Source of the DNA: Actinobacteria bacterium UBA4426
Lineage (GTDB): Bacteria; Actinomycetota; Actinomycetes; S36-B12
Direction of reading: 5' to 3'
Assembly (NCBI GenBank): GCA_002390705.1
Contig: DGQA01000044.1
Location: 4,146-68,145, forward strand
Length of the DNA stretch: 64,000 bases
Of this stretch, positions 34,231 through 42,967 are shown in pieces (positions within the stretch are counted from its first letter, which is position 1; each line of letters opens with the position of its first letter). A program made the translations under genes and the position numbers. Below the pieces are notes generated by a model. The model was not told the DNA's origin and did no database searches. It worked only from the letters and a program-made list of their open reading frames with translations.

Positions 34231-35349
34231 TTACTGAGGGGACTTTCGTGGATTAATTGTGCGAGCTCTCTGCAATTGTTGCGGCCAACGGCATTCATAG
34301 CCCAATGACTCAGCAGCATTTAGCGCCCACCGAGGGTTTCTCAGCAATGCTCTTCCCAGCATTACTGCGTCCGCATCGTTATTCCTCAGTATTTCTTCTG
34401 CGTGTTCTGGCTCAGTAATTAACCCAACTGTAGTTACATGGATGCCTGCTTGTTCCCGAATTTCTCGCGCTAACTCAACCTGATAACCAGGGAACGGCTT
34501 TATATTTGCGTCGTGAACCAGCCCGCCAGAAGAAACGTCAATGAGATCAACGCCCAGTAGCCGAAGTTCCTGGGCCAGCCGAACAGATTCGGCTAGGTCC
34601 CACCCACCACCTGCCCAGTCCGTCGCTGAAATGCGAAGAAACAGCGGCATTTCCGTAGGAATAACTGCGCGAATGGCAGACACGATCTCACGGAGCAGAC
34701 GAGTTCTATTTTTAAATGACCCGCCGTATTCATCTGTTCTTTGGTTCGACAACGGAGAAAGGAATTGATGAACCAGATACCCATGGGCACCATGGATCTC
34801 CACCAGATCGAATCCTGCTTCAACTGAAAATTTAGCACTCTTCGCAAATTCGCCTACGATTTGAGAAATTTCATCTATCGTCAATTCCCTAGGCATTGGG
34901 AAATCTGAGTAAGCGATGGCGCTGGGACCCACGGTTTCCCACCCACCATCGGAATCCAATGCAATTGGATGCGTGTCCCACGGCCGCATGGTCGAGCCCT
35001 TCCTACCCGCGTGACTTAGCTGGATACCAATTGGCGTGTCCATTGAATGCACAAAGTCCACGACTGGTTTCCACGCTTTAACGTGTGACTGATTCCAAAT
35101 TCCCGTGCAGCCAACCGTTATTCGACCTTCCGGAGCGACCGCTGTCGACTCTGCCATCACGAGCCCAACACCGCCAGTTGCAAAGGAACCGAGGTGAACG
35201 ACATGCCACATGCTCGCAGCGCCGTTATCCGCCGAGTATTGGCACATGGGGCTAGCCCAGACGCGATGCGGAAAATCAACCCCTCTAATACTTAATGGAG
35301 AAAATAGTTTGGGGGTCTGTGCAGTATCGTCAAGCGTCAAATGAATCAT
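34231..35349 (-). CDS. Old Yellow Enzyme-family NADH:flavin oxidoreductase (YqjM/NamA type)
   Basis: FMN enzyme of about 372 aa that reduces activated C=C bonds. It begins with the OYE pattern KLFSPLSIRGVDFPHRV and SPMCQYSADNG, whose cysteine is the YqjM-class flavin-tuning residue. It has HxxH-type substrate-binding motifs (EIHGAHGYLVHQFLSP) and a phosphate-binding GLI/ALLRNP end. ATG 35349 directly follows AGGAGG with no spacing; GTG 35361 or TTG 35340 (9 bases after AGGAGG) are alternatives. It overlaps the end of the HcnA-like gene and is the last intact gene of module A. Confidence 0.85.
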   Translation of the reverse strand: MIHLTLDDTAQTPKLFSPLSIRGVDFPHRVWASPMCQYSADNGAASMWHVVHLGSFATGGVGLVMAESTAVAPEGRITVGCTGIWNQSHVKAWKPVVDFVHSMDTPIGIQLSHAGRKGSTMRPWDTHPIALDSDGGWETVGPSAIAYSDFPMPRELTIDEISQIVGEFAKSAKFSVEAGFDLVEIHGAHGYLVHQFLSPLSNQRTDEYGGSFKNRTRLLREIVSAIRAVIPTEMPLFLRISATDWAGGGWDLAESVRLAQELRLLGVDLIDVSSGGLVHDANIKPFPGYQVELAREIREQAGIHVTTVGLITEPEHAEEILRNNDADAVMLGRALLRNPRWALNAAESLGYECRWPQQLQRARTINPRKSPQ

Positions 35350-35692
35350 CCTCCTGGACACGCATACGCGTGAGTCCTTGCTGTTGGATTATGCGCATAT
35401 CTGGTGCGGCCCAAGTCATGCACGCTCGCGAGTTTGGTACTTCATCAACAATAACTAGGCAGTCAAAGCACACTCCCATTCCACAGAAGACTCCACGCGG
35501 CTCACCCTTTTGAGTTGTGCGCATGATGGGGTAACCATTAGCCATCAAAACCGTGGCTACGCTCTCCCCTTCGAACGCGCTCACCTTTTCGTCATTTACG
35601 ACAACCGAAAATTGTGCTCCCCTGCTTACGCCCTCCGGTAGGGGCATGCGGCTCTGAGGGTTTACACCTTCAGATCTCCTCCATCCCGTCAT
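35330..35692 (-). CDS. 2Fe-2S subunit of a multi-subunit amine/imino acid dehydrogenase (HcnA-like)
   Basis: A 120 aa plant-type [2Fe-2S] protein like HcnA, the gamma subunit of D-hydroxyproline dehydrogenase, or the N-terminal domain of sarcosine oxidase alpha. Cluster cysteines are Cys70, Cys75, Cys78 (FCGMGVCFDC) and Cys91 (RACMT). Its ATG overlaps the stop of the VOC gene. Its expected partners HcnB-like (38860) and HcnC-like (37629) are in the same operon, but separated from it by the lyase and VOC genes. It would pass electrons from FAD to the respiratory chain or an acceptor. Confidence 0.82.
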   Translation of the reverse strand: MTGWRRSEGVNPQSRMPLPEGVSRGAQFSVVVNDEKVSAFEGESVATVLMANGYPIMRTTQKGEPRGVFCGMGVCFDCLVIVDEVPNSRACMTWAAPDMRIIQQQGLTRMRVQEDDSFDA

Positions 35693-36630
35693 CGCTGCTT
35701 GATCTCAGTGAGACACACGAATTGACCGTCGGGATCCTTAAAGTAGACGTATTTAAACTCGGACGTACCCACATCAATGACTTGAGGGTCAGAGTATATT
35801 TCAATCCCCTGCTCTTGCAGGTACGCGACTGCTGCATCAATATCTCGTACACCAATGGCGAATTCCATGGGACCGACATGACCCCATTCGCCCCTGCAAT
35901 CCTCGTAGAGGGGGTCAAGTCGCACCGGTTCGATACCTGCTCCCACCTTTGCCATAGTCAGAGTCATGTGGTGCCCGGGAAGCTGGCGGCCAGGTGGATA
36001 CCACGGCGCCATCGGCTCAAAAAATTCAGTAGACTCAAAAATCATGTCGTCGAACCCTAGGAGGCGGTAAAACTCTTGGGTTTGTTTCATGTCACTTACC
36101 CCGAATGCGACGTGATTCACCCCTTCGATTCTTGGCGTTTTGATATGGCTGGAATGCAGTCCGGTCCAGTCGATCAATTCGACTTTCCCACGCCAAGGGT
36201 CAGCCACGTACCCAATCTCGAGTGTGATGTCATCTGGTGGGACGGCCGCATTCAATGGGGACATCAGTGGTTCACAACCTTGATTTTCCACGAGCTCATC
36301 AAAAACCCGATGAACATCGCGTACATGCAGGCACACCTCTGCCAGGCCAACCTCACCGTAGCCGATTCCTGCGGGCAAAGGCGGGGGACCATCGCCGTCA
36401 ATTCGCTGAACAAGTTTGACAAAACCCGGACCTAAACGTGTTGAATTCTGATGTTCAAGCATTACGATACGGGCTTTTGTTTGATCCGTTTTAGTGATTT
36501 CAGACAGACCGGGGACAAGACCTGTGTAGTCAAACAAGACATTAGAAAAACCTATTTTTTTGTCCCAAAAATCAAGGGCAATCTCCATATCACCCACCCC
36601 TATGCCGGCGTGGTGGACACCATAAAACAT
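35689..36630 (-). CDS. Tandem VOC-domain protein (glyoxalase/extradiol dioxygenase superfamily)
   Basis: A 313 aa protein with two full VOC domains. The first starts VHHAGIGVGDME and closes with KVELIDWTG; the second starts VNHVAFGVSDMKQ and closes with PDGQFVCLTEI. Each has a His at the first strand and a Glu at the last, so both could bind a metal. Extradiol dioxygenases usually keep only the C-terminal site. ATG 36630 has AGGAGG 5 bases upstream. It overlaps the HcnA-like gene by 4 bases. It could be a dioxygenase, epimerase or isomerase; function is unassigned. Confidence 0.75.
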   Translation of the reverse strand: MFYGVHHAGIGVGDMEIALDFWDKKIGFSNVLFDYTGLVPGLSEITKTDQTKARIVMLEHQNSTRLGPGFVKLVQRIDGDGPPPLPAGIGYGEVGLAEVCLHVRDVHRVFDELVENQGCEPLMSPLNAAVPPDDITLEIGYVADPWRGKVELIDWTGLHSSHIKTPRIEGVNHVAFGVSDMKQTQEFYRLLGFDDMIFESTEFFEPMAPWYPPGRQLPGHHMTLTMAKVGAGIEPVRLDPLYEDCRGEWGHVGPMEFAIGVRDIDAAVAYLQEQGIEIYSDPQVIDVGTSEFKYVYFKDPDGQFVCLTEIKQR

Positions 36631-36672
36631 CTCAACCTCCTATGCGCTTCAACTTCTGATTTGCGAGTATTC

Positions 36673-37605
36673 TCAGTTCTCTAATAAACCTGCTTGCACT
36701 AGCGCCAATCGAATCGCCGACAGATCGTCTTCATCGGTAATTGGTAATCTTGGGGATCTCACAGCACCACCGCCTGGAATGCTCAACATTTTCATGGCAG
36801 CCTTTAGTTCGCTTTGGTAACCCCCATGGAGTCCCCGCCAACCACCAGGAGCCCACAAGGAGTTGAACAAGCTTTCAGTGGCAACTGCGTGCTTCTCGGC
36901 CGCCGCCCAATCACCCGCCCATACATCTTCCCAGTACTGGGCATCTGCACGCCCAAAAAGGGACCCCCCACCGATCATTCCATCGCCGCCGGTCTCCTTC
37001 AGGAAACTTAGGCCTCTTAGGCTCATGAAATTACCAAAAACTCGGACCCGATCAAGGATTCGCTCAGCGGTAGCGAAAAATTGGTCGGCACTGGGCGTAC
37101 TGTCCTTGAATGCGACGACCCCTTCAATGTCGGAAAGCCGATCTGCTAGTTCAGTACCGATATCAATTGAAGTTCCATGTGGCCAGTTGTACATCATGAT
37201 CGGTGCTTCCACGCTGTGCGAGATTTTTTCGTAAAAGGCTACAGTTTCATTTTCAAGTGGTTTTACATATGGGGGCACTGATAAGGCGATACCCACCGCA
37301 CCATTTTCCATTGCATGATTACCGATTTCAATCGACTCCTTGGCGGTCAATGCAGTAACCCCAATAACCACGTTGACGTGACTCTCAACTGCGCCCAATA
37401 CGGTTTCTGCTACCGCAAGCCGTTCAGAAAACGTTTGCGAAAACCATTCTCCTGTTGTCCCGTTCACAAAGAGCCCATGCAGTCCTTCTTCAATGTACCA
37501 AGAGGTGAGTTGACTCAAGGATTCAAAATCAACCTTGTCGTCGTCAACGAAAGGTGTTGGGACAGCGGCCCAATATCCCTTCCAATCAATTGAGTCTCGA
37601 TCCAT
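36673..37605 (-). CDS. DapA-family (class I) lyase/dehydratase, copy 1
   Basis: A 310 aa member of the N-acetylneuraminate lyase / dihydrodipicolinate synthase superfamily. It has the GTTGEW pyruvate-carboxylate loop, the catalytic tyrosine in IMMYNWPHG and the Schiff-base lysine in VVAFKDS. Residues after the lysine differ from true DapA, and the catabolic operon context argues against lysine synthesis. Family members with similar neighbours include pyrroline-4-hydroxy-2-carboxylate deaminase. ATG 37605 has AAGGAG 8 bases upstream; the longer open frame to 37764 overlaps the DAO gene and is rejected. Confidence 0.82.
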   Translation of the reverse strand: MDRDSIDWKGYWAAVPTPFVDDDKVDFESLSQLTSWYIEEGLHGLFVNGTTGEWFSQTFSERLAVAETVLGAVESHVNVVIGVTALTAKESIEIGNHAMENGAVGIALSVPPYVKPLENETVAFYEKISHSVEAPIMMYNWPHGTSIDIGTELADRLSDIEGVVAFKDSTPSADQFFATAERILDRVRVFGNFMSLRGLSFLKETGGDGMIGGGSLFGRADAQYWEDVWAGDWAAAEKHAVATESLFNSLWAPGGWRGLHGGYQSELKAAMKMLSIPGGGAVRSPRLPITDEDDLSAIRLALVQAGLLEN

Positions 37606-37628
37606 TCTAATTTTCTCCTTAAGGTCGA

Positions 37629-38855
37629 TTATCGAGTCATCAGCGGTAGGCCGCGGTCCACGGCATAACTCTGCGGAATGCGGAAATCCTTGTCCGCAAC
37701 CATCGATTCTGCGAGCAACTGAGCCATCATGGGGCCAAGGGTGAATCCGGTTGTAGCGATGCACACGTGATATCCGGGTAGACTTTGTGACTCGCCCACT
37801 ATGGGTGACAGATCATTCATGAAAGCCATGACTCCAGACCACGTACGGACTAGTCTGACATCTTGAAGCATCGGCATTACCCGTAGGGCAACAGCCGCAT
37901 TTCCCGCCGCGCTTGCCCAGTAATTTGAATACCTCTGTGGTTGCAACTCAGGTCGGGCGGGCCACCCGCCACCGATAATGAACGTTCCCTTGGACGTTTG
38001 CTTGAGTGTCAACCGCCGTCCGATGTGTTGTAACATGGGCGTAAGAATCGGTTCACGCGGCTCAGTGACGTTTACGTGCAATCCCTCAGCATGGATTGGC
38101 AATGAATGCCCTAAGAGCATGCTGATGTCGTTAGCCCATGCACCTGCCGCATTGACAAGGCGACGCGCCTGGACAACTCCGCGTGAAGTCTGAACTATGA
38201 ATCGAACCCCATCCTTGCCGTCAACTCTTTCAATCGAGGTAACCGCTGCTTGGGTGCGTACTTGAGCACCCAATTCCTGGGCCCGCATAAGGATCAGGGG
38301 GACGGCCAAGAGCGGATCGGCATGGCCTTCGCGGGGGCAAAAACTCGCGCCCTTTATGTCAGATGCCAGGTACGGCGCAAACTCTTTCAATTCCTTACCA
38401 GAAAGAACGTGAGTTTCGAGTCCAGCGGCCGCCTCAATTTTCTGTTTGCTATGAAGAAGTCGAAACTCTTCATCTGTTTCAGCTACCATCAGCCCACCTG
38501 TTTCGTGGACGCCTAGATCCACCTTGAGATCCCCTTCAAGACTTTTCCAGAGATCTGCTGCTTCAGTGTGCAAGCGCACTTCGGTCAGCAAACGATCCAT
38601 GTCGTCTTTGGGGTCAGAACTTGTCAATTGGTGCAACGCGATTTGGAAATGAAAGCTCCCTGCATTGGTGCCAGAAGCTTCTCGATTAATTTCTCCTCGC
38701 TCCAAGACTAAAGATTCAACACCTCTCTGGCCAAGGAAGTACGCAAGAGAGGACCCGACAATCCCACCGCCCACGATAAGTACATCGACCTCCATTGGAA
38801 GCGGTTCCAAGAATTCAAAACTTGCACTCTGTGATTCCAATAATTGTTCGATCAT
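37629..38855 (-). CDS. FAD-dependent DAO-family oxidoreductase, HcnC-like catalytic subunit, copy 1
   Basis: A flavoprotein of about 408 aa of the glycine / D-amino-acid oxidase superfamily. FAD Rossmann motif GGGIVGSS begins at residue 29 with LVLERGEINREASGTNAGSFH following. The C-terminal segment includes GTFIIGGGWPARPE and an active-site-like GFTLGP. It most likely oxidises the C-N bond of a D-amino or N-substituted amino acid as part of a complex with the HcnB- and HcnA-like proteins. ATG 38855 has GGAGAGGA upstream, overlapping the end of the HcnB-like gene 4 bases away. Confidence 0.85.
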   Translation of the reverse strand: MIEQLLESQSASFEFLEPLPMEVDVLIVGGGIVGSSLAYFLGQRGVESLVLERGEINREASGTNAGSFHFQIALHQLTSSDPKDDMDRLLTEVRLHTEAADLWKSLEGDLKVDLGVHETGGLMVAETDEEFRLLHSKQKIEAAAGLETHVLSGKELKEFAPYLASDIKGASFCPREGHADPLLAVPLILMRAQELGAQVRTQAAVTSIERVDGKDGVRFIVQTSRGVVQARRLVNAAGAWANDISMLLGHSLPIHAEGLHVNVTEPREPILTPMLQHIGRRLTLKQTSKGTFIIGGGWPARPELQPQRYSNYWASAAGNAAVALRVMPMLQDVRLVRTWSGVMAFMNDLSPIVGESQSLPGYHVCIATTGFTLGPMMAQLLAESMVADKDFRIPQSYAVDRGLPLMTR

Positions 38856-38859
38856 GTTC

Positions 38860-40305
38860 CTAGTCCTCTCCTGGAGTGAAAAATTTCTCGGAAACAACAG
38901 ATGAATCCGCGATTCTACCCAAAGGAATTGGTCTTAATGGGAACCGCGGAGTGTTCATGGGAATATCCTTCACATTCATCCCAGTTCTTGACGCAATTCG
39001 CGCGGCTATGTGTCGCTGACAGTTGCGCCCTTGGCACAATCCCATCCCGGCTCTTGTTAAAGACTTAATGCTCATGGTGTCGGCTCCGTAATGCATTGCA
39101 ATATCTATTTCCCGAACCGTAACTTCTTCGCAGCGGCACACGATGGTCGATTCAGTAGCTAGCGAATATGCTCCATCTCCGAAACGATACATCCGATTTG
39201 TTGCTCTCACCAATTTTCGCTTTTGTCGTATCTTCTTTTGCTGATCAGCAATCTGCTTCTGGGCGATTGCCTGACTAACCTTTTTCTCTTCGAGAAGACA
39301 GTTAATGGCAGCGATTTTCCCTTGCGCCATGGCAACATAGACACCCTCGACTCCAGCTCCGTCTCCCACCGCCCACACGTGAGGCACTGAAGTTTTGCAA
39401 TTCTCGTCTATAACGACGCAGAGCCCACCAAGGTCCTCATCCAGTGTTAACTCGCACCCAAGTAAGCGAAGTGCTTCAACTGAAGGGCTGAAACCATAAC
39501 CCAAACAGAGCCCATCTGCCTCAATAATCTGCTCAGTTCCGGGAATTGGATTCCAATCCTTGTCCGAGGCAGCGTGCACGACCCTTTCCACGCAGCCATC
39601 ACCCTCCGCTCGCACCACAATTCGACCGTAGGCCAGGGGGACTCTTTTTCTCAGCATGTTCCACCGGTAGCGCACAGCATCAACTAAAAGATGAATGTTT
39701 CCAGGGACTGCACCCAAAATTTTGACGATATCAGTAGCTTGAGGCGGAGGGCCTGATTCGAGCACCTGAACTAGATTTACACCGTAGCCGGACAATTGAG
39801 AGGGAAAGGCGAGCGCCAAGGGCCCGCTGCCTGCGAAAACTACTTTGCTTCCGATATTGATTTTTTGGGTCTTTACTAGTGTTTGCGCACCTCCTGCCGT
39901 AAAAACACCCGGTAATGTCCAACCAGGAAACACGATCGCTCTGTCAGCGGCTCCCGAAGCGATAATGATGTTCCGAGCGGTGATCTCTTGAGTCTGGCTT
40001 TCTCCTACCGAAAAAGTGATGCCCATTCCATCAATTGACGCAACAATGCAGTCAGTAAGAATGGTTGCATCTGATGCCTTGGCTGCATTGATCAACTCGG
40101 TCCCTCGATCGTAGTCCTTGCCGAGGCGAGCAATCTTCGGATCGACGACAAAGCCCGTCCCCAATTGCTTGTATATCTGACCGCCAAGTGACACCCGCTC
40201 CTCGAGTAAAACTGTTTTAAGCCCACCCGCAGAAGCCACGACTGCTGCCGACAGGCCACTTGGGCCACCTCCAACAATTGCAACATCAAAATCTTCCAGT
40301 GAGAT
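38860..40305 (-). CDS. FAD/NAD(P)-binding subunit with C-terminal Fe-S region (HcnB / opine oxidase A-like), no ordinary start codon
   Basis: The open frame encodes a Rossmann FAD motif (AIVGGGPSGLSAAVV), GGQIY, a second dinucleotide site (VFAGSGPLALAF) and a C-terminal CRCE...GLCQGRNC motif for a BFD-type [2Fe-2S] site: a full HcnB-type electron-transfer subunit of about 481 aa. The first ATG/GTG/TTG in frame is GTG 40239, which would delete the FAD motif. A perfect AGGAGG at 40312-40317 sits 6 bases before an ATC (40305) and 12 before a CTG (40299). I mark the ATC as the probable start. A base error or real rare start must be distinguished. Confidence 0.8.
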   Translation of the reverse strand: MSLEDFDVAIVGGGPSGLSAAVVASAGGLKTVLLEERVSLGGQIYKQLGTGFVVDPKIARLGKDYDRGTELINAAKASDATILTDCIVASIDGMGITFSVGESQTQEITARNIIIASGAADRAIVFPGWTLPGVFTAGGAQTLVKTQKINIGSKVVFAGSGPLALAFPSQLSGYGVNLVQVLESGPPPQATDIVKILGAVPGNIHLLVDAVRYRWNMLRKRVPLAYGRIVVRAEGDGCVERVVHAASDKDWNPIPGTEQIIEADGLCLGYGFSPSVEALRLLGCELTLDEDLGGLCVVIDENCKTSVPHVWAVGDGAGVEGVYVAMAQGKIAAINCLLEEKKVSQAIAQKQIADQQKKIRQKRKLVRATNRMYRFGDGAYSLATESTIVCRCEEVTVREIDIAMHYGADTMSIKSLTRAGMGLCQGRNCQRHIAARIASRTGMNVKDIPMNTPRFPLRPIPLGRIADSSVVSEKFFTPGED

Positions 40306-40311
40306 GACGAT

Positions 40312-40317
40312 CCTCCT
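40312..40317 (-). promoter_or_regulatory. Perfect Shine-Dalgarno before the HcnB-like gene
   Basis: AGGAGG on the minus strand, followed by GAAGATTTTGAT-type coding sequence of the FAD domain after ATCGTCATCTCACTG. It decides that translation starts upstream of GTG 40239, although no ATG, GTG or TTG lies in reach in this frame. Confidence 0.75.
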
Positions 40318-40336
40318 TCGACTGCAAAAAGCACAG

Positions 40337-40375
40337 AACAGGTTGCAACGGAAGTCTATTCCGTTGCAACCTGTT
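40337..40375 (-). terminator. 17-bp perfect hairpin after the solute-binding-protein gene
   Basis: AACAGGTTGCAACGGAA (40337-40353) and its exact complement (40359-40375) enclose the 5-base loop GTCTA. On the minus strand it follows the binding-protein stop at 40413 and is followed by CTGTGCTTTTT. It can work as a terminator, or as a 3' stabiliser that raises binding-protein mRNA over the dehydrogenase genes downstream, a common arrangement in ABC importer operons. Confidence 0.75.
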
Positions 40376-40412
40376 ACCGAGCATCGCTGATTTACTCTAT
40401 TCAGGAGTCAAA

Positions 40413-41231
40413 TCAGCAGGTTTGAGGTAGTGCGGGCATGATTCCACCTTGCTCAACTTCATACAATTCAGCCAATTGGCCGGACTCTTGAGCTGTACAC
40501 AACCACTCATTGAGGTAATCTGCAAGCGCAGTGTTCCCCTTCTGAACAGCCCACGAACCATACTGAAGGGTCAGTGGATCTACGTCTACCCGCTTCAGCT
40601 GATCTGGGTTTGACGCATTGAACTGATCAAACAAGTAACTTTCAACCACGATTGCATTCGCACGACCCGTTGCAACTTCAAGGAACGCTCCACTCTGGTC
40701 AGGCATTTCGACCAAGGTCGCCTTCGGGAACTCTTCTGCGATTAGCTTTGCCGCCGTGGATCCTTGCAGCGCCGAAATCTTGAAGTCACCGCTATTCCAG
40801 TCCATTAGATTAGATGAGGGCTTGGAATCCGCACCAGCCACCAGAATTTGAGCATAGGGGACGTACTCTCGCGTGAAGTCAATGGACTCTGCACGCTCGG
40901 GAGTGTTGCTCAATCCAACTGAAACCATGTCAAACTGTCCAGCTTGCAATCCGGGGATTAAACCTGTGAAGTCAAGATCCTCGATCTCTAGTTCCACACC
41001 CAAATCGTCAGCTAGAGCATTGAGTAACGCAACGTCGTAGCCATCTGGCTCTCCTGCATCGTCACGGTACATCTGTGGCTTAAATTGCAATGTCATGCCA
41101 ACCACGAGCTTGTCAGAATCGGATAAACCCAGATCCGCTGCTGCATCATCGGACGAACTACCGCAAGCGCTCAGGCTAAGTGCGATTACTGCACCCAGCG
41201 CCAGGCTTTTTATTCCATATTTTTTACTCAT
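40413..41231 (-). CDS. Amino-acid ABC transporter substrate-binding lipoprotein
   Basis: A 272 aa periplasmic-binding-protein type 2 lipoprotein of the polar amino acid (PAAT) class. It has a signal peptide with lipobox LSAC (Cys23), then a short Ser/Asp/Ala linker and the SBP_bac_3 pattern: LVVGMTLQFKPQMYRDD, GYDVALLNALADDLG, DFTREYVPYAQ, LQGSTAAKL. Its partner permease and ATPase are upstream in the same direction. Downstream lie the dehydrogenase genes, so the transported solute is probably their substrate. Confidence 0.9.
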   Translation of the reverse strand: MSKKYGIKSLALGAVIALSLSACGSSSDDAAADLGLSDSDKLVVGMTLQFKPQMYRDDAGEPDGYDVALLNALADDLGVELEIEDLDFTGLIPGLQAGQFDMVSVGLSNTPERAESIDFTREYVPYAQILVAGADSKPSSNLMDWNSGDFKISALQGSTAAKLIAEEFPKATLVEMPDQSGAFLEVATGRANAIVVESYLFDQFNASNPDQLKRVDVDPLTLQYGSWAVQKGNTALADYLNEWLCTAQESGQLAELYEVEQGGIMPALPQTC

Positions 41232-41309
41232 TGTTTCCTTCTCTCTTTTGTGTAGGAGCAGAATTCCTGCCCGCCTGTATTATTTTGATTGCCGAAAAGA
41301 AATACGTAT

Positions 41310-42068
41310 TTAAGAATCACCATGCACCTCAATCAACTTGTTTATCCGGGTTGATCTCCTGGAGGTGAGAAGCGTCGCAAAAAATCCATTAGTTGGCGTT
41401 GATAGAGTTTTTTCTAGTGTGCGGAACATGAAGTCAAGTACGAATGCCAGCACCACGTAGATAATTGCCGCCGTGGTGAAAAGTACAAACGGCTGGAAAT
41501 ATGTTGCATTAAGATTTTGTGTGACACGCACGATTTCGACAAGTCCTATGACAGTGAAAACAGATGTGTCCTTCACCATTCCTATGAACATGTTACCAAT
41601 ATTAGGAATTGCTATCTTGGTCGCTTGCGGAAGTTTCACGGAAAAAAATACTCTTCCGCTTGACATCCCTAAAGCCAATCCAGCTTCATTTTGACCAAGT
41701 GATAATGCTGTCAATGCAGAGCGAAAGATTTCAGCGAAGAAGGCGGAATATAGTAGCGTTAAGGCAATCACGCCGGCTTGGAACGTTGAGAAGTTATAAC
41801 CTACCAGTAGCGACCAACCGAAGTAGACCCAAATGACGCTGACTAGTGCTGGAATACCCCGGAAAATGTTGATGTAAGCGGCTGCAAGAATCGATCCTGG
41901 TCGTCTCCCCATTCGTCCAAGCGCGAGAAGCATGCCAAAGACCATGGAGAGAACAAGTGCAACAGCGGAGACCTGTAGAGCAGTGACCAGCCCCCACCAA
42001 AACATATCGCGGTTATCCCAGACGAGTCCCCAATCATAGTTGACACTGCGAGCAGAAAAAGGCGTCAT
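41310..42068 (-). CDS. Amino-acid ABC transporter permease
   Basis: A 252 aa inner-membrane permease of the HisMQ/PAAT class. It has five predicted helices and the EAA loop contacting the ATPase (EAGLALGMSSGRVFFSVKLPQA, in two blocks). The ATG at 42068 overlaps the ATPase stop (ATGA); the open frame upstream to 42110 lies inside the ATPase gene. Only one permease gene is present, so it likely works as a homodimer. Confidence 0.9.
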   Translation of the reverse strand: MTPFSARSVNYDWGLVWDNRDMFWWGLVTALQVSAVALVLSMVFGMLLALGRMGRRPGSILAAAYINIFRGIPALVSVIWVYFGWSLLVGYNFSTFQAGVIALTLLYSAFFAEIFRSALTALSLGQNEAGLALGMSSGRVFFSVKLPQATKIAIPNIGNMFIGMVKDTSVFTVIGLVEIVRVTQNLNATYFQPFVLFTTAAIIYVVLAFVLDFMFRTLEKTLSTPTNGFFATLLTSRRSTRINKLIEVHGDS

Positions 42069-42955
42069 AGCACGGATCCCATGAAAGCTTGGGTGCGTGG
42101 GTGACTGCATGACTCAAAAAACCCGCGCCCCCCGGTTTCTACTATTCGTCCTTCTTCCATAAACACATTGTGATCCCCTACTTCGCGCGCAAATCCTAAT
42201 TCATGAGTGACAACGACCATGGTCATTCCCATAGTTGCTAGTCGACGCATGACACTCAAAACTTCGCCGACTAGTTCCGGGTCAAGTGCAGAAGTCGGTT
42301 CGTCAAACAGCATTACTTCCGGGTCCAAGCTCAACGCTCTAGCGATTGCAACACGTTGCTGTTGTCCACCAGACATTTGAGCGGGAAAACTACCCGACCA
42401 TTGCAAGAGGCCAACATCTCGCAAACTTTGCGCAGCTTTTTCTTCAGCGTCACGACGCGACATTTTCTTCACCGAGCGAAGGGGCAGTGCGATGTTATGA
42501 ATTGCAGTCAAGTGTGGGAAAAGGTTAAATTGTTGAAAGACCATCCCGATTGAACGTCGCAGTTCCAGGGGTCGACCTCTGATAACTGACTCTTCCGTGG
42601 GATCTCCCGGGCCGTACTCAACTCCATTAAATTTCACTGATCCTGAGGTCGGTACCTCTAGAAGATTGATTGATCGCAAAATCGTAGACTTCCCAGAGCC
42701 TGAAGGGCCAAACAGCACGACATGTTCGCCTTTGCTTACCGTCAGGTTTATTCCGTGGAGAACTTCATTTGTCCCAAACGTCTTTCGGACATCTCTCAAC
42801 TCGACCTTGACTTCACCCAAAGTAGAATCTGTCACCGCGTTGGTTGCCACAGACACCCCAATTTGTTCGGTTGGCGCACTAATCTTGCATAGCGCGCACA
42901 CCATACATGATTTCCGGTCTTCATCTCCGCTCTTTTGCCGCACCCTTAACCACAT
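42065..42955 (-). CDS. Amino-acid ABC transporter ATP-binding protein
   Basis: ATPase of the importer. Motifs: Walker A GPSGSGKST, Q-loop VFQQFNLFPHLTA, signature MSGGQQQR, Walker B VMLFDEPTSALDPE and the H-loop VTHE. The ABC domain begins only at about residue 50 of this reading frame, so the N terminus is uncertain: ATG 42955, ATG 42904 or an internal GTG near 42860 are options, none with a strong Shine-Dalgarno. It lies 12 bases after the SDR gene and overlaps the permease gene. Confidence 0.9.
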   Translation of the reverse strand: MWLRVRQKSGDEDRKSCMVCALCKISAPTEQIGVSVATNAVTDSTLGEVKVELRDVRKTFGTNEVLHGINLTVSKGEHVVLFGPSGSGKSTILRSINLLEVPTSGSVKFNGVEYGPGDPTEESVIRGRPLELRRSIGMVFQQFNLFPHLTAIHNIALPLRSVKKMSRRDAEEKAAQSLRDVGLLQWSGSFPAQMSGGQQQRVAIARALSLDPEVMLFDEPTSALDPELVGEVLSVMRRLATMGMTMVVVTHELGFAREVGDHNVFMEEGRIVETGGRGFFESCSHPRTQAFMGSVL

Positions 42956-42967
42956 TGTTACGAACGT

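Noticed and set aside
34041..34319. Minus-strand 92-codon open frame as a gene
   Set aside because: It overlaps the end of the OYE gene in another frame. Translation in the neighbouring frame shows clear FAD-reductase similarity, so this frame is a shadow of the pseudogene.
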